From an uncultured Lachnospiraceae bacterium (GTDB lineage: Bacteria > Bacillota > Clostridia > Lachnospirales > Lachnospiraceae): a stretch of 64,000 bases of DNA. The translations under genes and the position numbers were made by a program. The stretch is taken from positions 35,994 through 99,993 of the forward strand of contig CALWSC010000114.1 of assembly GCA_944384105.1 (NCBI GenBank), given 5' to 3'. Within the stretch, counting starts at the first letter, position 1, and every line of letters begins with the position of its first letter. Below are positions 17,690-25,900 of this stretch, piece by piece. The notes under the pieces were generated by a model that saw only the letters and a program-made list of their open reading frames with translations, was not told the DNA's origin and did no database searches.

Positions 17690-17839
17690 TCATCTTCCGT
17701 CTCCCTCTCTCTTATATTTCCGAATCAGAAGTAACGACAGACGAATCAACAGAACAATCAGAACCAACCCCAAAATCCGTATCACGATTGACAGAAGCGA
17801 TACTATCCATGCAAGGATACTTCCAGCAAAAAGCGCCAT
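17690..17839 (-). CDS. 49-residue predicted membrane protein
   Basis: ATG at 17839 preceded by AGGAGGGGG, 5 nt away, among the strongest ribosome binding sites in the window. The translation is a single hydrophobic helix (about residues 2-40, 'SLLSIVIRILGLVLIVLLIR') with a basic tail 'RKYKREGDGR'. The stop falls 3 nt before the terminator at 17647-17687. A promoter candidate on the minus strand is TTGACG (about 17903-17898), 17 nt, TAGAAT. No function can be assigned. It could be a small stress or toxin-like membrane peptide, and translation is not proven. Confidence 0.6.
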   Translation of the reverse strand: MALFAGSILAWIVSLLSIVIRILGLVLIVLLIRLSLLLIRKYKREGDGR

Positions 17840-17932
17840 AAAATCCCCCTCCTGTTCGATGTTTTTTCTGATTATATTCTATAACAAATATATTTTCCCG
17901 TCAATATTCACCAAATAAAAACGAATATACTT

Positions 17933-18388
17933 TCATTCTTCGGACGGCATCACCGCATCCACACTCTTGAGATTGTCAAGTACCTTTTCTAGCTCCTGTT
18001 TCAGCGCCTTCTTTTCCTCTGCCGTCATGCCCGCAGACAGAATTTCTTCTATCCGCGCAAAGCCGAGACGTACTTTTTTTGCCGTCTCGCGCCCCTTCTC
18101 TGTGAGGACAATCAGGTAGCATCTGCGGCTCTGCGGGTCTGTTTCGCGGCGGATGAGTCCTGCTTTTTCCAGATGGTTCAGTGTCCGTGAAATCGTGGTT
18201 ACGTCAAAACGGCACGCGTCCGCCAGCTCTCTCTGGGTGATTCCCTCCCGGTCTAGAAGTGTATTCAGAATTCGCGGCTGTCCCTGACCTACCGTAAGTC
18301 CGATGCCTGTGAAATATGCCCCCATCAGCCGCCTTCTGTTCTCATCCACTTCAATCATAAGCTCTCTCAGCTCACGTTCTTTTTTCAT
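17933..18388 (-). CDS. MarR family transcriptional regulator
   Basis: 151 residues from the ATG at 18388, which follows AGGAGGT by 5 nt. The codon at 18403 would place AGGAGG inside the gene and is rejected. The winged helix shows 'ITQRELADACRFDVTTISRTLNHLEKAGLIRRETDPQSRR', the MarR recognition helix and wing. It is the last gene of a three-gene unit after two ABC exporter subunits. The large palindrome over the operon promoter is the likely operator, which makes it a self-limiting drug-export module (inference). Confidence 0.92.
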   Translation of the reverse strand: MKKERELRELMIEVDENRRRLMGAYFTGIGLTVGQGQPRILNTLLDREGITQRELADACRFDVTTISRTLNHLEKAGLIRRETDPQSRRCYLIVLTEKGRETAKKVRLGFARIEEILSAGMTAEEKKALKQELEKVLDNLKSVDAVMPSEE

Positions 18389-18406
18389 ATCGCACCTCCT
18401 CATCTG

Positions 18407-20227
18407 TCACTCCAGCTCATACTGTCCGGTATACAGCTGATAATACCGTCCCTTCTGTTCAAGCAGATCGTCGTGACTGCCGCGCTCGATGATATTTCCA
18501 TGCTCCAGTACCATAATCGCCTCAGAATTGCGCACAGTGGAAAGTCTGTGGGCGATGACAAATACTGTTCTTCCCTGCATCAGCGCGTCCATGCCCTTCT
18601 CGATCAAACGCTCTGTTCTCGTATCAATAGAGCTTGTCGCCTCATCCAGAATCAGTACCGGCGGGCTTGCAATAGCTGCGCGGGCGATCGCGAGAAGCTG
18701 ACGCTGTCCCTGAGATAAATTTGCCCCGTCGCTGTCAAGCATCGTGTCATATCCGTGCGGCAGGCGTCGGATAAATGAATCCGCGTTCGCAATGCGCGCC
18801 GCTTCCCTGACCTCTTCATCTGTGGCATCCAGCTTACCGTAGCGGATATTGTCGGCAATTGTGCCGGTGAACAGATGTGTGTCCTGAATAACCATTGCAA
18901 GCGATCTGCGCAGATCGTCCTTGCAGATATTTCTAATGTCAATGCCGTCATATGTGATCGTTCCCTGCTGAATCTCATAAAAGCGGTTGATCAGGTTTGT
19001 GATCGTTGTCTTACCCGCTCCGGTGGAACCTACAAACGCAATCTTCTGCCCCGGCTTGGCGTACAGACTGATATCATTAAGCACCACTTTCTTCTTATTA
19101 TAGCTGAAGGTCACATCATGAAATCTTACATCTCCTTTTAACGGTACTTCCTGAATGGACCCATTCTCCTGCGGCACTTCCCAGACAAACTCCCTGTTTC
19201 CCTTATCCTTTAAATGAACTTTTCCTTTATCGATCTCCGGATCTACTTCCATCATATCGAAGATCCGCTCCGCACCTGCAAGCGCTGCGAGCAGAAAGTT
19301 GACCTGCTGTGTAAACTGATTAAACGGCATAGCGCTCTGGCGTACATATACCAGATAGGATGAAAGACTTCCCAGGTCGAGCCAGCCCTGCAGCACAAAC
19401 AGTCCGCCCACACACGCTGACACCGCATAGTTAATATACGACAGACTGACAATGGTAGGAACCATCATGCCGGAATACGTCAGCGCCTTTGTGGAGGCTT
19501 CCCGCAGCTCCTCGTTTCTGCGGCAGAATTCCTCGAAGTCCTGTTTCTCGTGGTTGAATACCTTCTCAACCTTCTGACCCGCTACCATTTCCTCAACAAA
19601 TCCGTTGATGCTTCCGAGACATCTCTGCTGTCTGGAGAAATATTTGCGGCTTCGTTTTCCATTAAATTTTATAAAAATCATCATTAAAATCAGGAATGCG
19701 ATAACAATCAGGGAAAGCCGTACACTCAGCACCAAAATCATCGTGATCGTTCCCGTGATCATGATAAAGCTCTGAATCATCATCGCAAAGCTGTTGTTAA
19801 GAGCCTCAGTGATCGTGTCCACATCGTTCGTAAAACGGCTCATCAGCTCTCCATGGGTGCGTGCATCAAAATAAGACAGCGGCAGCTTCTGTGTATGGTC
19901 AAACAAATCCTGACGGATTTCGCTTACAACCTTCTGCGCCGTGTGCACCATGAGCTGATTGTAGCCCCAGGTTGCCAGCACGCCGCACAGGTACATGACT
20001 CCCATAAGTATCACCATTTTGATAAGTCCCGGAATATCTCCCGGAAGAATATAATTGTTGATCACAGGCTTGAGCAGATACGTTCCCATGATATTCGCGC
20101 CGCTCCCGATGATAACGAGAATCGCGACCAGAATCAGCGACCACTTGTGGATTCCCATATAGTGCATCAGCTTTTTGAAGGTCTTCTTTGTATTCTCAGG
20201 CCTTCTGTAGCCCACATATCTTGCCAT
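18407..20227 (-). CDS. ABC exporter subunit (membrane-ATPase fusion), canonical ATPase site
   Basis: 606 residues: six-helix ABC type I exporter domain (about 25-325) and ATPase domain (about 345-600). Walker A is 'GSTGAGKTTITNLINRF' and Walker B is 'VLILDEATSSIDTRTE' with the catalytic Glu. The signature is 'NLSQGQRQLLAIARA', with SQGQ rather than SGGQ. With its partner (20227-21954) it would form a heterodimer of the TM287/288 or BmrCD kind, exporting drugs or lipids. The ATG overlaps the partner's stop codon by 1 nt (TAATG). Confidence 0.93.
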   Translation of the reverse strand: MARYVGYRRPENTKKTFKKLMHYMGIHKWSLILVAILVIIGSGANIMGTYLLKPVINNYILPGDIPGLIKMVILMGVMYLCGVLATWGYNQLMVHTAQKVVSEIRQDLFDHTQKLPLSYFDARTHGELMSRFTNDVDTITEALNNSFAMMIQSFIMITGTITMILVLSVRLSLIVIAFLILMMIFIKFNGKRSRKYFSRQQRCLGSINGFVEEMVAGQKVEKVFNHEKQDFEEFCRRNEELREASTKALTYSGMMVPTIVSLSYINYAVSACVGGLFVLQGWLDLGSLSSYLVYVRQSAMPFNQFTQQVNFLLAALAGAERIFDMMEVDPEIDKGKVHLKDKGNREFVWEVPQENGSIQEVPLKGDVRFHDVTFSYNKKKVVLNDISLYAKPGQKIAFVGSTGAGKTTITNLINRFYEIQQGTITYDGIDIRNICKDDLRRSLAMVIQDTHLFTGTIADNIRYGKLDATDEEVREAARIANADSFIRRLPHGYDTMLDSDGANLSQGQRQLLAIARAAIASPPVLILDEATSSIDTRTERLIEKGMDALMQGRTVFVIAHRLSTVRNSEAIMVLEHGNIIERGSHDDLLEQKGRYYQLYTGQYELE

Positions 20228-21954
20228 TATAAATCCGCTCCTTCCTTCTGTGATTCGTATATTTCCTGATAAATCCGGTTTGTTGCCAGAAGTTCTTCAT
20301 GAGTTCCGAGTCCCGCCATTTTTCCGCCGTCAAGAATTAAGATCTGATCGGCATGTTTTACAGAGGAAATCCTCTGCGCAATAATAATTTTCGTCATATC
20401 CGGAAGCTTCTTAGCAAGGCCTTCGCGAATCTTTGCCTCCGTCGCCGTATCCACAGCACTTGTAGAATCGTCGAGAATCAGCACCTTCGGATTTTTCAAG
20501 ATTGCTCGTGCAATACACAGCCTCTGCTTCTGACCGCCGGAGACGTTGACGCCTCCCTGTCCAAGCTCTGTGTCATAGCCGTCGGACAGCCTGCCGATAA
20601 ATTCATCCACGCAGGCTATCCGGCACGCCTCTTCGATCTCTGTATCCGTAGCATTTTCTTTGCCCCAGCGCAGGTTATCCTTTACTGTTCCGGAAAACAG
20701 TGTATTTTTCTGCAGAACCATTGCAATGGCATCCCGCAGATGTTCAAGCGGATATTCTTCGATAGGTACTCCGTCAATTGTAATCTGTCCGGATGTCGCC
20801 TCGTAAAGGCGCGGAATAAGCTGTACAAGCGTAGATTTTGCGGAACCCGTCTGTCCGATGATTCCTACAGTCTGCCCGCCCTCTATGTGAAGGTTAATAT
20901 CGGAGAGCACATACTCCTCCGCCTCCGGACGATATTTGAAATATACATGAGAAAAATCAATCTCTCCGCGAGTGACTTCAATATCTCTTGCGCGGTCATC
21001 ACGGATTGTCACCTCTTCGTCCATGATTTCCATGATACGCGAGCCGGATGTAAGCGCCCTTGTCAGCATCATAAATACATTGGAAATCATCATCAGGGAG
21101 TTCAATACCTGGAGCACATAGCTTAAAAATCCAGTCAGCTCACCGACCTGCATGCCTCCTACTTCAACCATATTTCCGCCAAACCAGAGGATACTCACGA
21201 TCGTGGAGTACATCACAAGCTGCATTGCCGGCATATTCAGCGCAGTCAGCCGAAATGCGTGTTCGGAAATCTGTCTCCAGTTCTGGTTGACATCAGCAAA
21301 CTTCGCAGATTCATAATCTCCGCGGACGTATGCCTTTACGACCCGGACAGCAGTCAGATTCTCCTGAATCACACGGTTTACCTGGTCGATCGCGTTCTGC
21401 ATCTTCGAGAACATCGGGCGCACGGTGCGGACAATCATAAAGAGCAGAAATCCAAGCACAGGAACCGCAATCAGGAATACGACAGCAAGCTCGGCGTTAA
21501 TCGAAAAGGACAGCACGAGTGCTGCGATCATCATAATCGGAGCTCTGCACGCAGGGCGCATACCTGTGGATACGGAATTCTGGATCGTCGTCACGTCGCT
21601 TGTAAGCCTTGTAACAAGCGAGGATGTCTTAAATTTGTCCGTATTCGCGAAAGCAAAGGACTGCAGCTTCTGGTATTCTGCTTTTCGCAGTTCCGCACCC
21701 AGTCCCTGACCTGCACGCGCCGCATATTTTGCACTGCCGGTTCCCAGGATCATCGCCAGCGCAGCGCAGAGTACCATCAGTGCTCCCTGCCGGAAGATAT
21801 ATGCCCTGTCACGGTTGGCTACGCCGACATCCACCAGATCCGCCATAATAAACGGCACCAGCAGCTCCAGCACAACCTCCACGCCGATACAGATTCCGGC
21901 GATAAGCGCATCTTTCTTATACTTACCCATATAAGAAAAAATTCTTCGTATCAT
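20227..21954 (-). CDS. ABC exporter subunit (membrane-ATPase fusion), degenerate ATPase site
   Basis: 575 residues with the exporter fold plus ATPase. Walker A is 'GQTGSAKSTLVQLIPRL' (Ala for the usual Gly). Walker B is 'VLILDDSTSAVDTATE', with Asp replacing the catalytic Glu. The signature is the intact 'NVSGGQKQRLCIARA'. So this chain supplies a consensus signature but a degenerate Walker B, complementary to the other subunit, as in known asymmetric heterodimers. It is the first gene of the operon, with an ATG after GAGGTGAAAG. Confidence 0.93.
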   Translation of the reverse strand: MIRRIFSYMGKYKKDALIAGICIGVEVVLELLVPFIMADLVDVGVANRDRAYIFRQGALMVLCAALAMILGTGSAKYAARAGQGLGAELRKAEYQKLQSFAFANTDKFKTSSLVTRLTSDVTTIQNSVSTGMRPACRAPIMMIAALVLSFSINAELAVVFLIAVPVLGFLLFMIVRTVRPMFSKMQNAIDQVNRVIQENLTAVRVVKAYVRGDYESAKFADVNQNWRQISEHAFRLTALNMPAMQLVMYSTIVSILWFGGNMVEVGGMQVGELTGFLSYVLQVLNSLMMISNVFMMLTRALTSGSRIMEIMDEEVTIRDDRARDIEVTRGEIDFSHVYFKYRPEAEEYVLSDINLHIEGGQTVGIIGQTGSAKSTLVQLIPRLYEATSGQITIDGVPIEEYPLEHLRDAIAMVLQKNTLFSGTVKDNLRWGKENATDTEIEEACRIACVDEFIGRLSDGYDTELGQGGVNVSGGQKQRLCIARAILKNPKVLILDDSTSAVDTATEAKIREGLAKKLPDMTKIIIAQRISSVKHADQILILDGGKMAGLGTHEELLATNRIYQEIYESQKEGADL

Positions 21955-21991
21955 ACTTTCACCTCATTTTTATTCTGTCCGTATACGCAAA

Positions 21992-22049
21992 ATGCGCATA
22001 CAACTATTGTACATGCAATAATTGTATGCGCATATATCTGAGATGTCAA
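21992..22049 (-). promoter_or_regulatory. Exporter operon promoter with 42-bp near-perfect palindrome
   Basis: Minus-strand TTGACA (22049-22044), 17-nt spacer, TACAAT (22026-22021). The -10 box lies inside a 42-bp dyad (21992-22033). The outer 12 bp of each arm, ATGCGCATACAA and TTGTATGCGCAT, are perfect, and 18 of 21 half-site positions pair. This suits a MarR dimer or two dimers. Confidence 0.75.
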
Positions 22050-22121
22050 TGAGAAATTCTGTTGAATCTGGTACCAAAACTGTCTATACTGTAGAAAAAG
22101 GAGCTGCAGACACCGCAAAGA

Positions 22122-22152
22122 GGCTGCTCGGGCTGTAAATGCCCGGGCAGCC
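22122..22152 (-). terminator. murA terminator hairpin
   Basis: GGCTGC-C-CGGGC / GCCCG-A-GCAGCC on the minus strand with a 7-nt loop, 13 nt after the murA stop. The T-rich tail is weak (CTCTTTG). Confidence 0.6.
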
Positions 22153-22165
22153 ATATCTTCTGTGC

Positions 22166-23458
22166 TTATCCGATTCTCAGTTTAAACTTCTGGATCTCCT
22201 TCTCCGTGGAGACCTTCTCAATCTCCGCTCCGAGACTCCTTAACTTTCCTTCAAAATCCTCATAACCGCGCTGGATATAAATAATATCATCCACAGTTGT
22301 GATACCCTCTGCCGCCAGTCCGGCGATGACCAGAGCTGCACCTGCGCGCAGATCGGGAGCGCTCACGCGTGCCCCGGTAAACTTCTCCACACCGTCAATG
22401 ATCGCAGTATTTCCCTCGACCTTGATGGTAGAGCCCATGCGCGACAGCTCGTCCACATATTTAAAACGATTCTCAAAAATACTCTCCGTTACAATGCTTG
22501 TACCCTCTGCCAGAGCCAGCGTAACCGCAATCTGCGGCTGCATGTCTGTGGGATATCCCGGATACGGCAGTGTCTTCACATGCGTGCGTCTGAGACGCTT
22601 GGACGCCATGATGCGCACAGAATCGTCAAACTCCTGTACCTCGCAGCCAATCTCCACAAGTTTCGCCGTAATGGCTTCCAGATGCTTTGGGATCACGTTC
22701 TTGATCAGAATATCTCCCTTTGTCGCCGCTGCGGCACACATATACGTGCCCGCCTCGATCATATCCGGGACAATGGAATAGCTTGTACTGTGCAAACTCT
22801 CCACACCGCGGATACGGATCACATCCGTACCTGCACCCTTGATATTGGCTCCCATGCTGTTGAGGAAGTTCGCCACATCCACGACATGAGGCTCTTTTGC
22901 GGCATTCTCAATAATTGTATACCCCTTCGCCAGCGCTGCCGCCATCATAATATTAATCGTTGCACCTACGGATACCATGTCCAAAAAGATATGGCTGCCA
23001 ATCAGATCCGGCGCAGAAGCCATGATTGCTCCGTGCTGAATCGTCACTTCCGCTCCCAGGGCGCGGAATCCCTTCAAATGCTGGTCAATGGGACGGCTTC
23101 CGATATTGCAGCCGCCGGGAAGCGGAACCTCCGCCTTCTTATATTTGCCGAGAAGTGCTCCGAGCAGATAATAAGACGCCCGGATCTTCTTGATAAATTC
23201 ATAGTCTACGCTGACTGCTCCGATTGTAGAGCCGTTGATCCGCACCGTATGGCGGTCCACACGCTCCACTGTGGCTCCAATCTCTGCAATTGCCTCCAGA
23301 AGCACATTGATATCGCTGACATCCGGCAAATTCTCGATAAACACCGTCTCATCCGTCATGATCGCAGCCGTCAGAATCGCAAGCGCCGCATTCTTTGCTC
23401 CGCCAATCTCCACTTCGCCTACAAGCGGGTTGCCGCCTTTAATAATATATTGTTCCAT
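22166..23458 (-). CDS. murA: UDP-N-acetylglucosamine 1-carboxyvinyltransferase
   Basis: 430 residues from the ATG at 23458 (after GAGGTGG). The reading frame extends four codons to an upstream TTG, which is not a plausible start. The N-terminal 'IKGGNPLVGEVEIGGAKNAALAIL' and the active-site loop 'LPGGCNIGSRPIDQHLKG', with the Cys that attacks phosphoenolpyruvate or fosfomycin, are diagnostic. 'PGYPTDMQPQ' and 'GYEDFEGKLRSLGAEIEK' complete the EPT fold. It carries out the first committed step of peptidoglycan synthesis. It has its own promoter and a roughly 380-nt leader. Confidence 0.97.
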   Translation of the reverse strand: MEQYIIKGGNPLVGEVEIGGAKNAALAILTAAIMTDETVFIENLPDVSDINVLLEAIAEIGATVERVDRHTVRINGSTIGAVSVDYEFIKKIRASYYLLGALLGKYKKAEVPLPGGCNIGSRPIDQHLKGFRALGAEVTIQHGAIMASAPDLIGSHIFLDMVSVGATINIMMAAALAKGYTIIENAAKEPHVVDVANFLNSMGANIKGAGTDVIRIRGVESLHSTSYSIVPDMIEAGTYMCAAAATKGDILIKNVIPKHLEAITAKLVEIGCEVQEFDDSVRIMASKRLRRTHVKTLPYPGYPTDMQPQIAVTLALAEGTSIVTESIFENRFKYVDELSRMGSTIKVEGNTAIIDGVEKFTGARVSAPDLRAGAALVIAGLAAEGITTVDDIIYIQRGYEDFEGKLRSLGAEIEKVSTEKEIQKFKLRIG

Positions 23459-23894
23459 AGTCCACCTCAAAATTCATGCTTTCCCGATCCACAGTCGGGG
23501 CAGCATACAGACACTTTCTTATATACTTCCTTTTACAAGCTGCACAGGACATCTGCCTGTCATCAGGCTCAATTCAAATCTCACAGCCCGCTGTCCTAAA
23601 CGCCGGCTGCCTTTCTCTTACTTGTATTCCGGATGAATCGACTTATCTCTTGTGTGCGGGCAATACTGCCGGATCAAACGGCAGTGTGGGCAGCGGCTCT
23701 ATTTCTTTTTCTTTTTCTTTTTCTTTTCCTGTATCCTCTTACAGCTTTGCCGCGTCACTTACCGGAGCGGCATACACTGAACAGTCTGTCGTGACTCTTC
23801 ATTGTTAAGGTTATGATACCGCAAATACACATTTTTGTAAACATAAATTAAAACTTTCTTTTTATTTGCAGTATTTCTGTCACAATATTATCTG
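23459..23894 (-). other. murA leader region (about 436 bp without a gene)
   Basis: Promoter candidate on the minus strand: TTTACA (23841-23836), 17 nt, TATCAT (23818-23813). The leader then contains a purine tract with a repeated GAAAAA unit (about 23735-23700), a dyad ACTGCCG/CGGCAGT (about 23665-23690) and a short stop-bounded frame resembling a zinc ribbon (23618-23698). No known riboswitch was recognised. Confidence 0.45.
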
Positions 23895-24404
23895 TTATCT
23901 CGGGAGACATTCAAGAATAGTCTGCAAAGTCGCCTCAATGTCCTTATTTTCCTCGTCAACAACTAAATCCGCGTAATCTTCATACAGCACTGTCCGTTCC
24001 TCATATAACGCCTTCAGATCCTGTCCCGGGCGGAGAACCACGCCTCTTCCCTTCAGATTGCCCAGGCGCTTCTCCAGGCTTTTATAGTTCAGCTTCAGAT
24101 AAACTACCGTTCCGATCTGCTTCAGATGCTCCATTGCCTGTTTTCCGTATACTACGCTTCCCCCGGTGGCGATCACGCTGTTTTGCACATGAATAGATGC
24201 ATTGACCTCGTTCTCAATTGCAATAAATCCATCCACACCCTCTTTTGCGATAATCTGACGCAGCAGCTTTCTCTCTCTTTTCTGAATCAGAAGATCCGAA
24301 TCCACGAACTGATAGCCCAGCTCCTTTGCCAGAATGACGCCGATCGTGCTCTTTCCAACACCCGGCATTCCGATTAGAACAATATTATTTTTCTCTATAT
24401 TCAT
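23895..24404 (-). CDS. aroK: Shikimate kinase
   Basis: 169 residues from the ATG at 24404, which has GAGGG 9 nt upstream. In-frame ATGs at 24413 and 24428 are alternatives, but the first is too near the predicted transcript start. The P-loop is 'LIGMPGVGKSTIGVILAKEL', the shikimate-binding part is 'FVDSDLLIQ' and 'IATGGSVVY' (the family's usual GGG is GGS here), and the lid contains 'GRGVVLRPG'. It phosphorylates shikimate in the chorismate pathway. The gene stands alone here, away from other aro genes. Confidence 0.87.
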   Translation of the reverse strand: MNIEKNNIVLIGMPGVGKSTIGVILAKELGYQFVDSDLLIQKRERKLLRQIIAKEGVDGFIAIENEVNASIHVQNSVIATGGSVVYGKQAMEHLKQIGTVVYLKLNYKSLEKRLGNLKGRGVVLRPGQDLKALYEERTVLYEDYADLVVDEENKDIEATLQTILECLPR

Positions 24405-24440
24405 GCTTTCCATCCCTCGTTTGTCCATGTATATTTATCC

Positions 24441-24469
24441 ATTTAATTGTAACCGTTCATCCTTGTCAA
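24441..24469 (-). promoter_or_regulatory. aroK promoter
   Basis: Minus-strand TTGACA (24469-24464), 17-nt spacer, TTAAAT (24446-24441). The predicted start falls close to the first in-frame ATG, favouring the downstream start at 24404. Confidence 0.6.
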
Positions 24470-24606
24470 ACTGTTACATGCAAAAATGCATTTAGATCGC
24501 CTTTGGCGATGGAATTTTTGCACTCCTGCATCACCTTCGCACGGTCTGTGCAGAATATGCGCAGAGCCGGCGGCATTGTTACGTTTAATTTACCATACTT
24601 CCCGGC

Positions 24607-24654
24607 ATTTCTGCAAGTTTTATTCTGGAAACTTGCAGAAATATCATTTATAAT
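24607..24654 (+). promoter_or_regulatory. dinB promoter overlapped by a 14-bp inverted repeat
   Basis: TATAAT (24649-24654) lies 38 nt before the dinB start. A perfect inverted repeat, ATTTCTGCAAGTTT / AAACTTGCAGAAAT (24607-24620, 24629-24642), covers the -35 position, whose hexamer is the poor TGGAAA. It looks like an operator or cruciform. It does not match the usual LexA boxes. Confidence 0.5.
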
Positions 24655-24692
24655 GTAGGAAACATATCCTTTGATGAACCGGAGGTGATCCT

Positions 24693-25898
24693 GTGAATAC
24701 CATTATTTTTCATATTGATGTAAATTCCGCATATTTGAGCTGGACCGCTGCGGAGCTTCTGCGAAAGGAACCGGACGGTGTCGATATCCGAACGATTCCC
24801 GCTATCATCGGAGGCGACCGCGCCACACGCCACGGCATCGTGCTGGCCAAATCACTGCCGGCAAAAAAACTCTATCAGATTGAAACTGCAGAGCCCGTCG
24901 CCTCCGCCCTGCGAAAATGTCCGAATCTGATGGTCGTGCCCCCGGACCGCGAACTCTATGCGAAGCGCAGCCGGGAACTGATGGAATATCTCCGAACACT
25001 GACGCCCGATATCGAACAGGTCAGCATCGATGAGTGCTATCTCGATTTCACGGGCATTGCCCACCGATATCCCTCTTATATGGATGCGGCGCGCCAAATC
25101 AGGGAAACCATCCGCACGCAGATGGGCTTTACCGTAAATGTCGGTATTTCCTCTAAAAAAGTGCTTGCGAAGATGGCATCCGATTTTGAAAAGCCGGATA
25201 AGACCCATACTCTGTTTCCGCACGAACTTCCGTCTAAACTCTGGCATCTTCCGGTCGGCCGCCTTTATATGGCGGGGCACTCCTCGGCGGAAACGCTGAA
25301 CAAGCTCGGAATACTGACGATCGGAGATCTCGCCCGCACAGACCCCGATCTGATCTCTCTTCATTTGAAAAGCCACGGCAGACTGCTCTGGGAATACGCA
25401 AACGGCATCGACGACACCCCGGTCGTGAGTGCCCCCTCCCAGCTCAAAGGGATCGGCAACTCCACGACGCTCGCCTCCGATGTCACTTCCCCTATGGAGG
25501 CAAAGCAGATTTTACGGCGCCTCTGCGATAAAGTCGCCATGCGTCTTCGCAGGGACAACTCACTTGCCGCCTCCGTCTGTGTGGAAATCAAGTATAATAC
25601 TTTTGCGCGCGTCTCTCATCAGATGCAGCTGTCCTCCCCTACACAGACAGGCGGGACGCTCTATACCCATGTATGCAGTCTGTTTGACGCGCTCTGGGAC
25701 GGCACTCCGATCCGCCTGCTCGGTGTCCGCACAGGAAAACTGGTAAAGCCGGACGCCCCGGTGCAGCTTACCATCTTCGACTATACGCCGGAAGATACAC
25801 AGTTGAAAAAGAAACAGGAAAAGCTCGATGCGGCTCTCGATAAAATACGAAGCAAATACGGCAGAGATGCTGTTCTTCGCGGCAGGACAAAGCACTGA
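24693..25898 (+). CDS. dinB: DNA polymerase IV (Y-family)
   Basis: 401 residues. It begins at a GTG just after GGAGGTGATCC, a near-perfect anti-16S site. 'FHIDVNSAYLSWTA' (catalytic Asp), 'PDRELYAKRSRELM', 'SIDECYLDFTG' (catalytic Asp-Glu) and 'VGISSKKVLAKMASDFEKPD' are Y-family signatures. The little-finger domain is at about 245-360. A beta-clamp-binding peptide is plausible near 'VQLTIFDY'. It is an error-prone translesion polymerase. The stop is only 2 nt from the stop of the convergent LysR gene. Confidence 0.96.
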   Translation: MNTIIFHIDVNSAYLSWTAAELLRKEPDGVDIRTIPAIIGGDRATRHGIVLAKSLPAKKLYQIETAEPVASALRKCPNLMVVPPDRELYAKRSRELMEYLRTLTPDIEQVSIDECYLDFTGIAHRYPSYMDAARQIRETIRTQMGFTVNVGISSKKVLAKMASDFEKPDKTHTLFPHELPSKLWHLPVGRLYMAGHSSAETLNKLGILTIGDLARTDPDLISLHLKSHGRLLWEYANGIDDTPVVSAPSQLKGIGNSTTLASDVTSPMEAKQILRRLCDKVAMRLRRDNSLAASVCVEIKYNTFARVSHQMQLSSPTQTGGTLYTHVCSLFDALWDGTPIRLLGVRTGKLVKPDAPVQLTIFDYTPEDTQLKKKQEKLDAALDKIRSKYGRDAVLRGRTKH

Positions 25899-25900
25899 TC

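Noticed and set aside
23618-23698. Short frame with CPHC and CPH motifs upstream of murA
   Set aside because: No usable start codon and bounded by a stop on its 5' side; not called as a gene.
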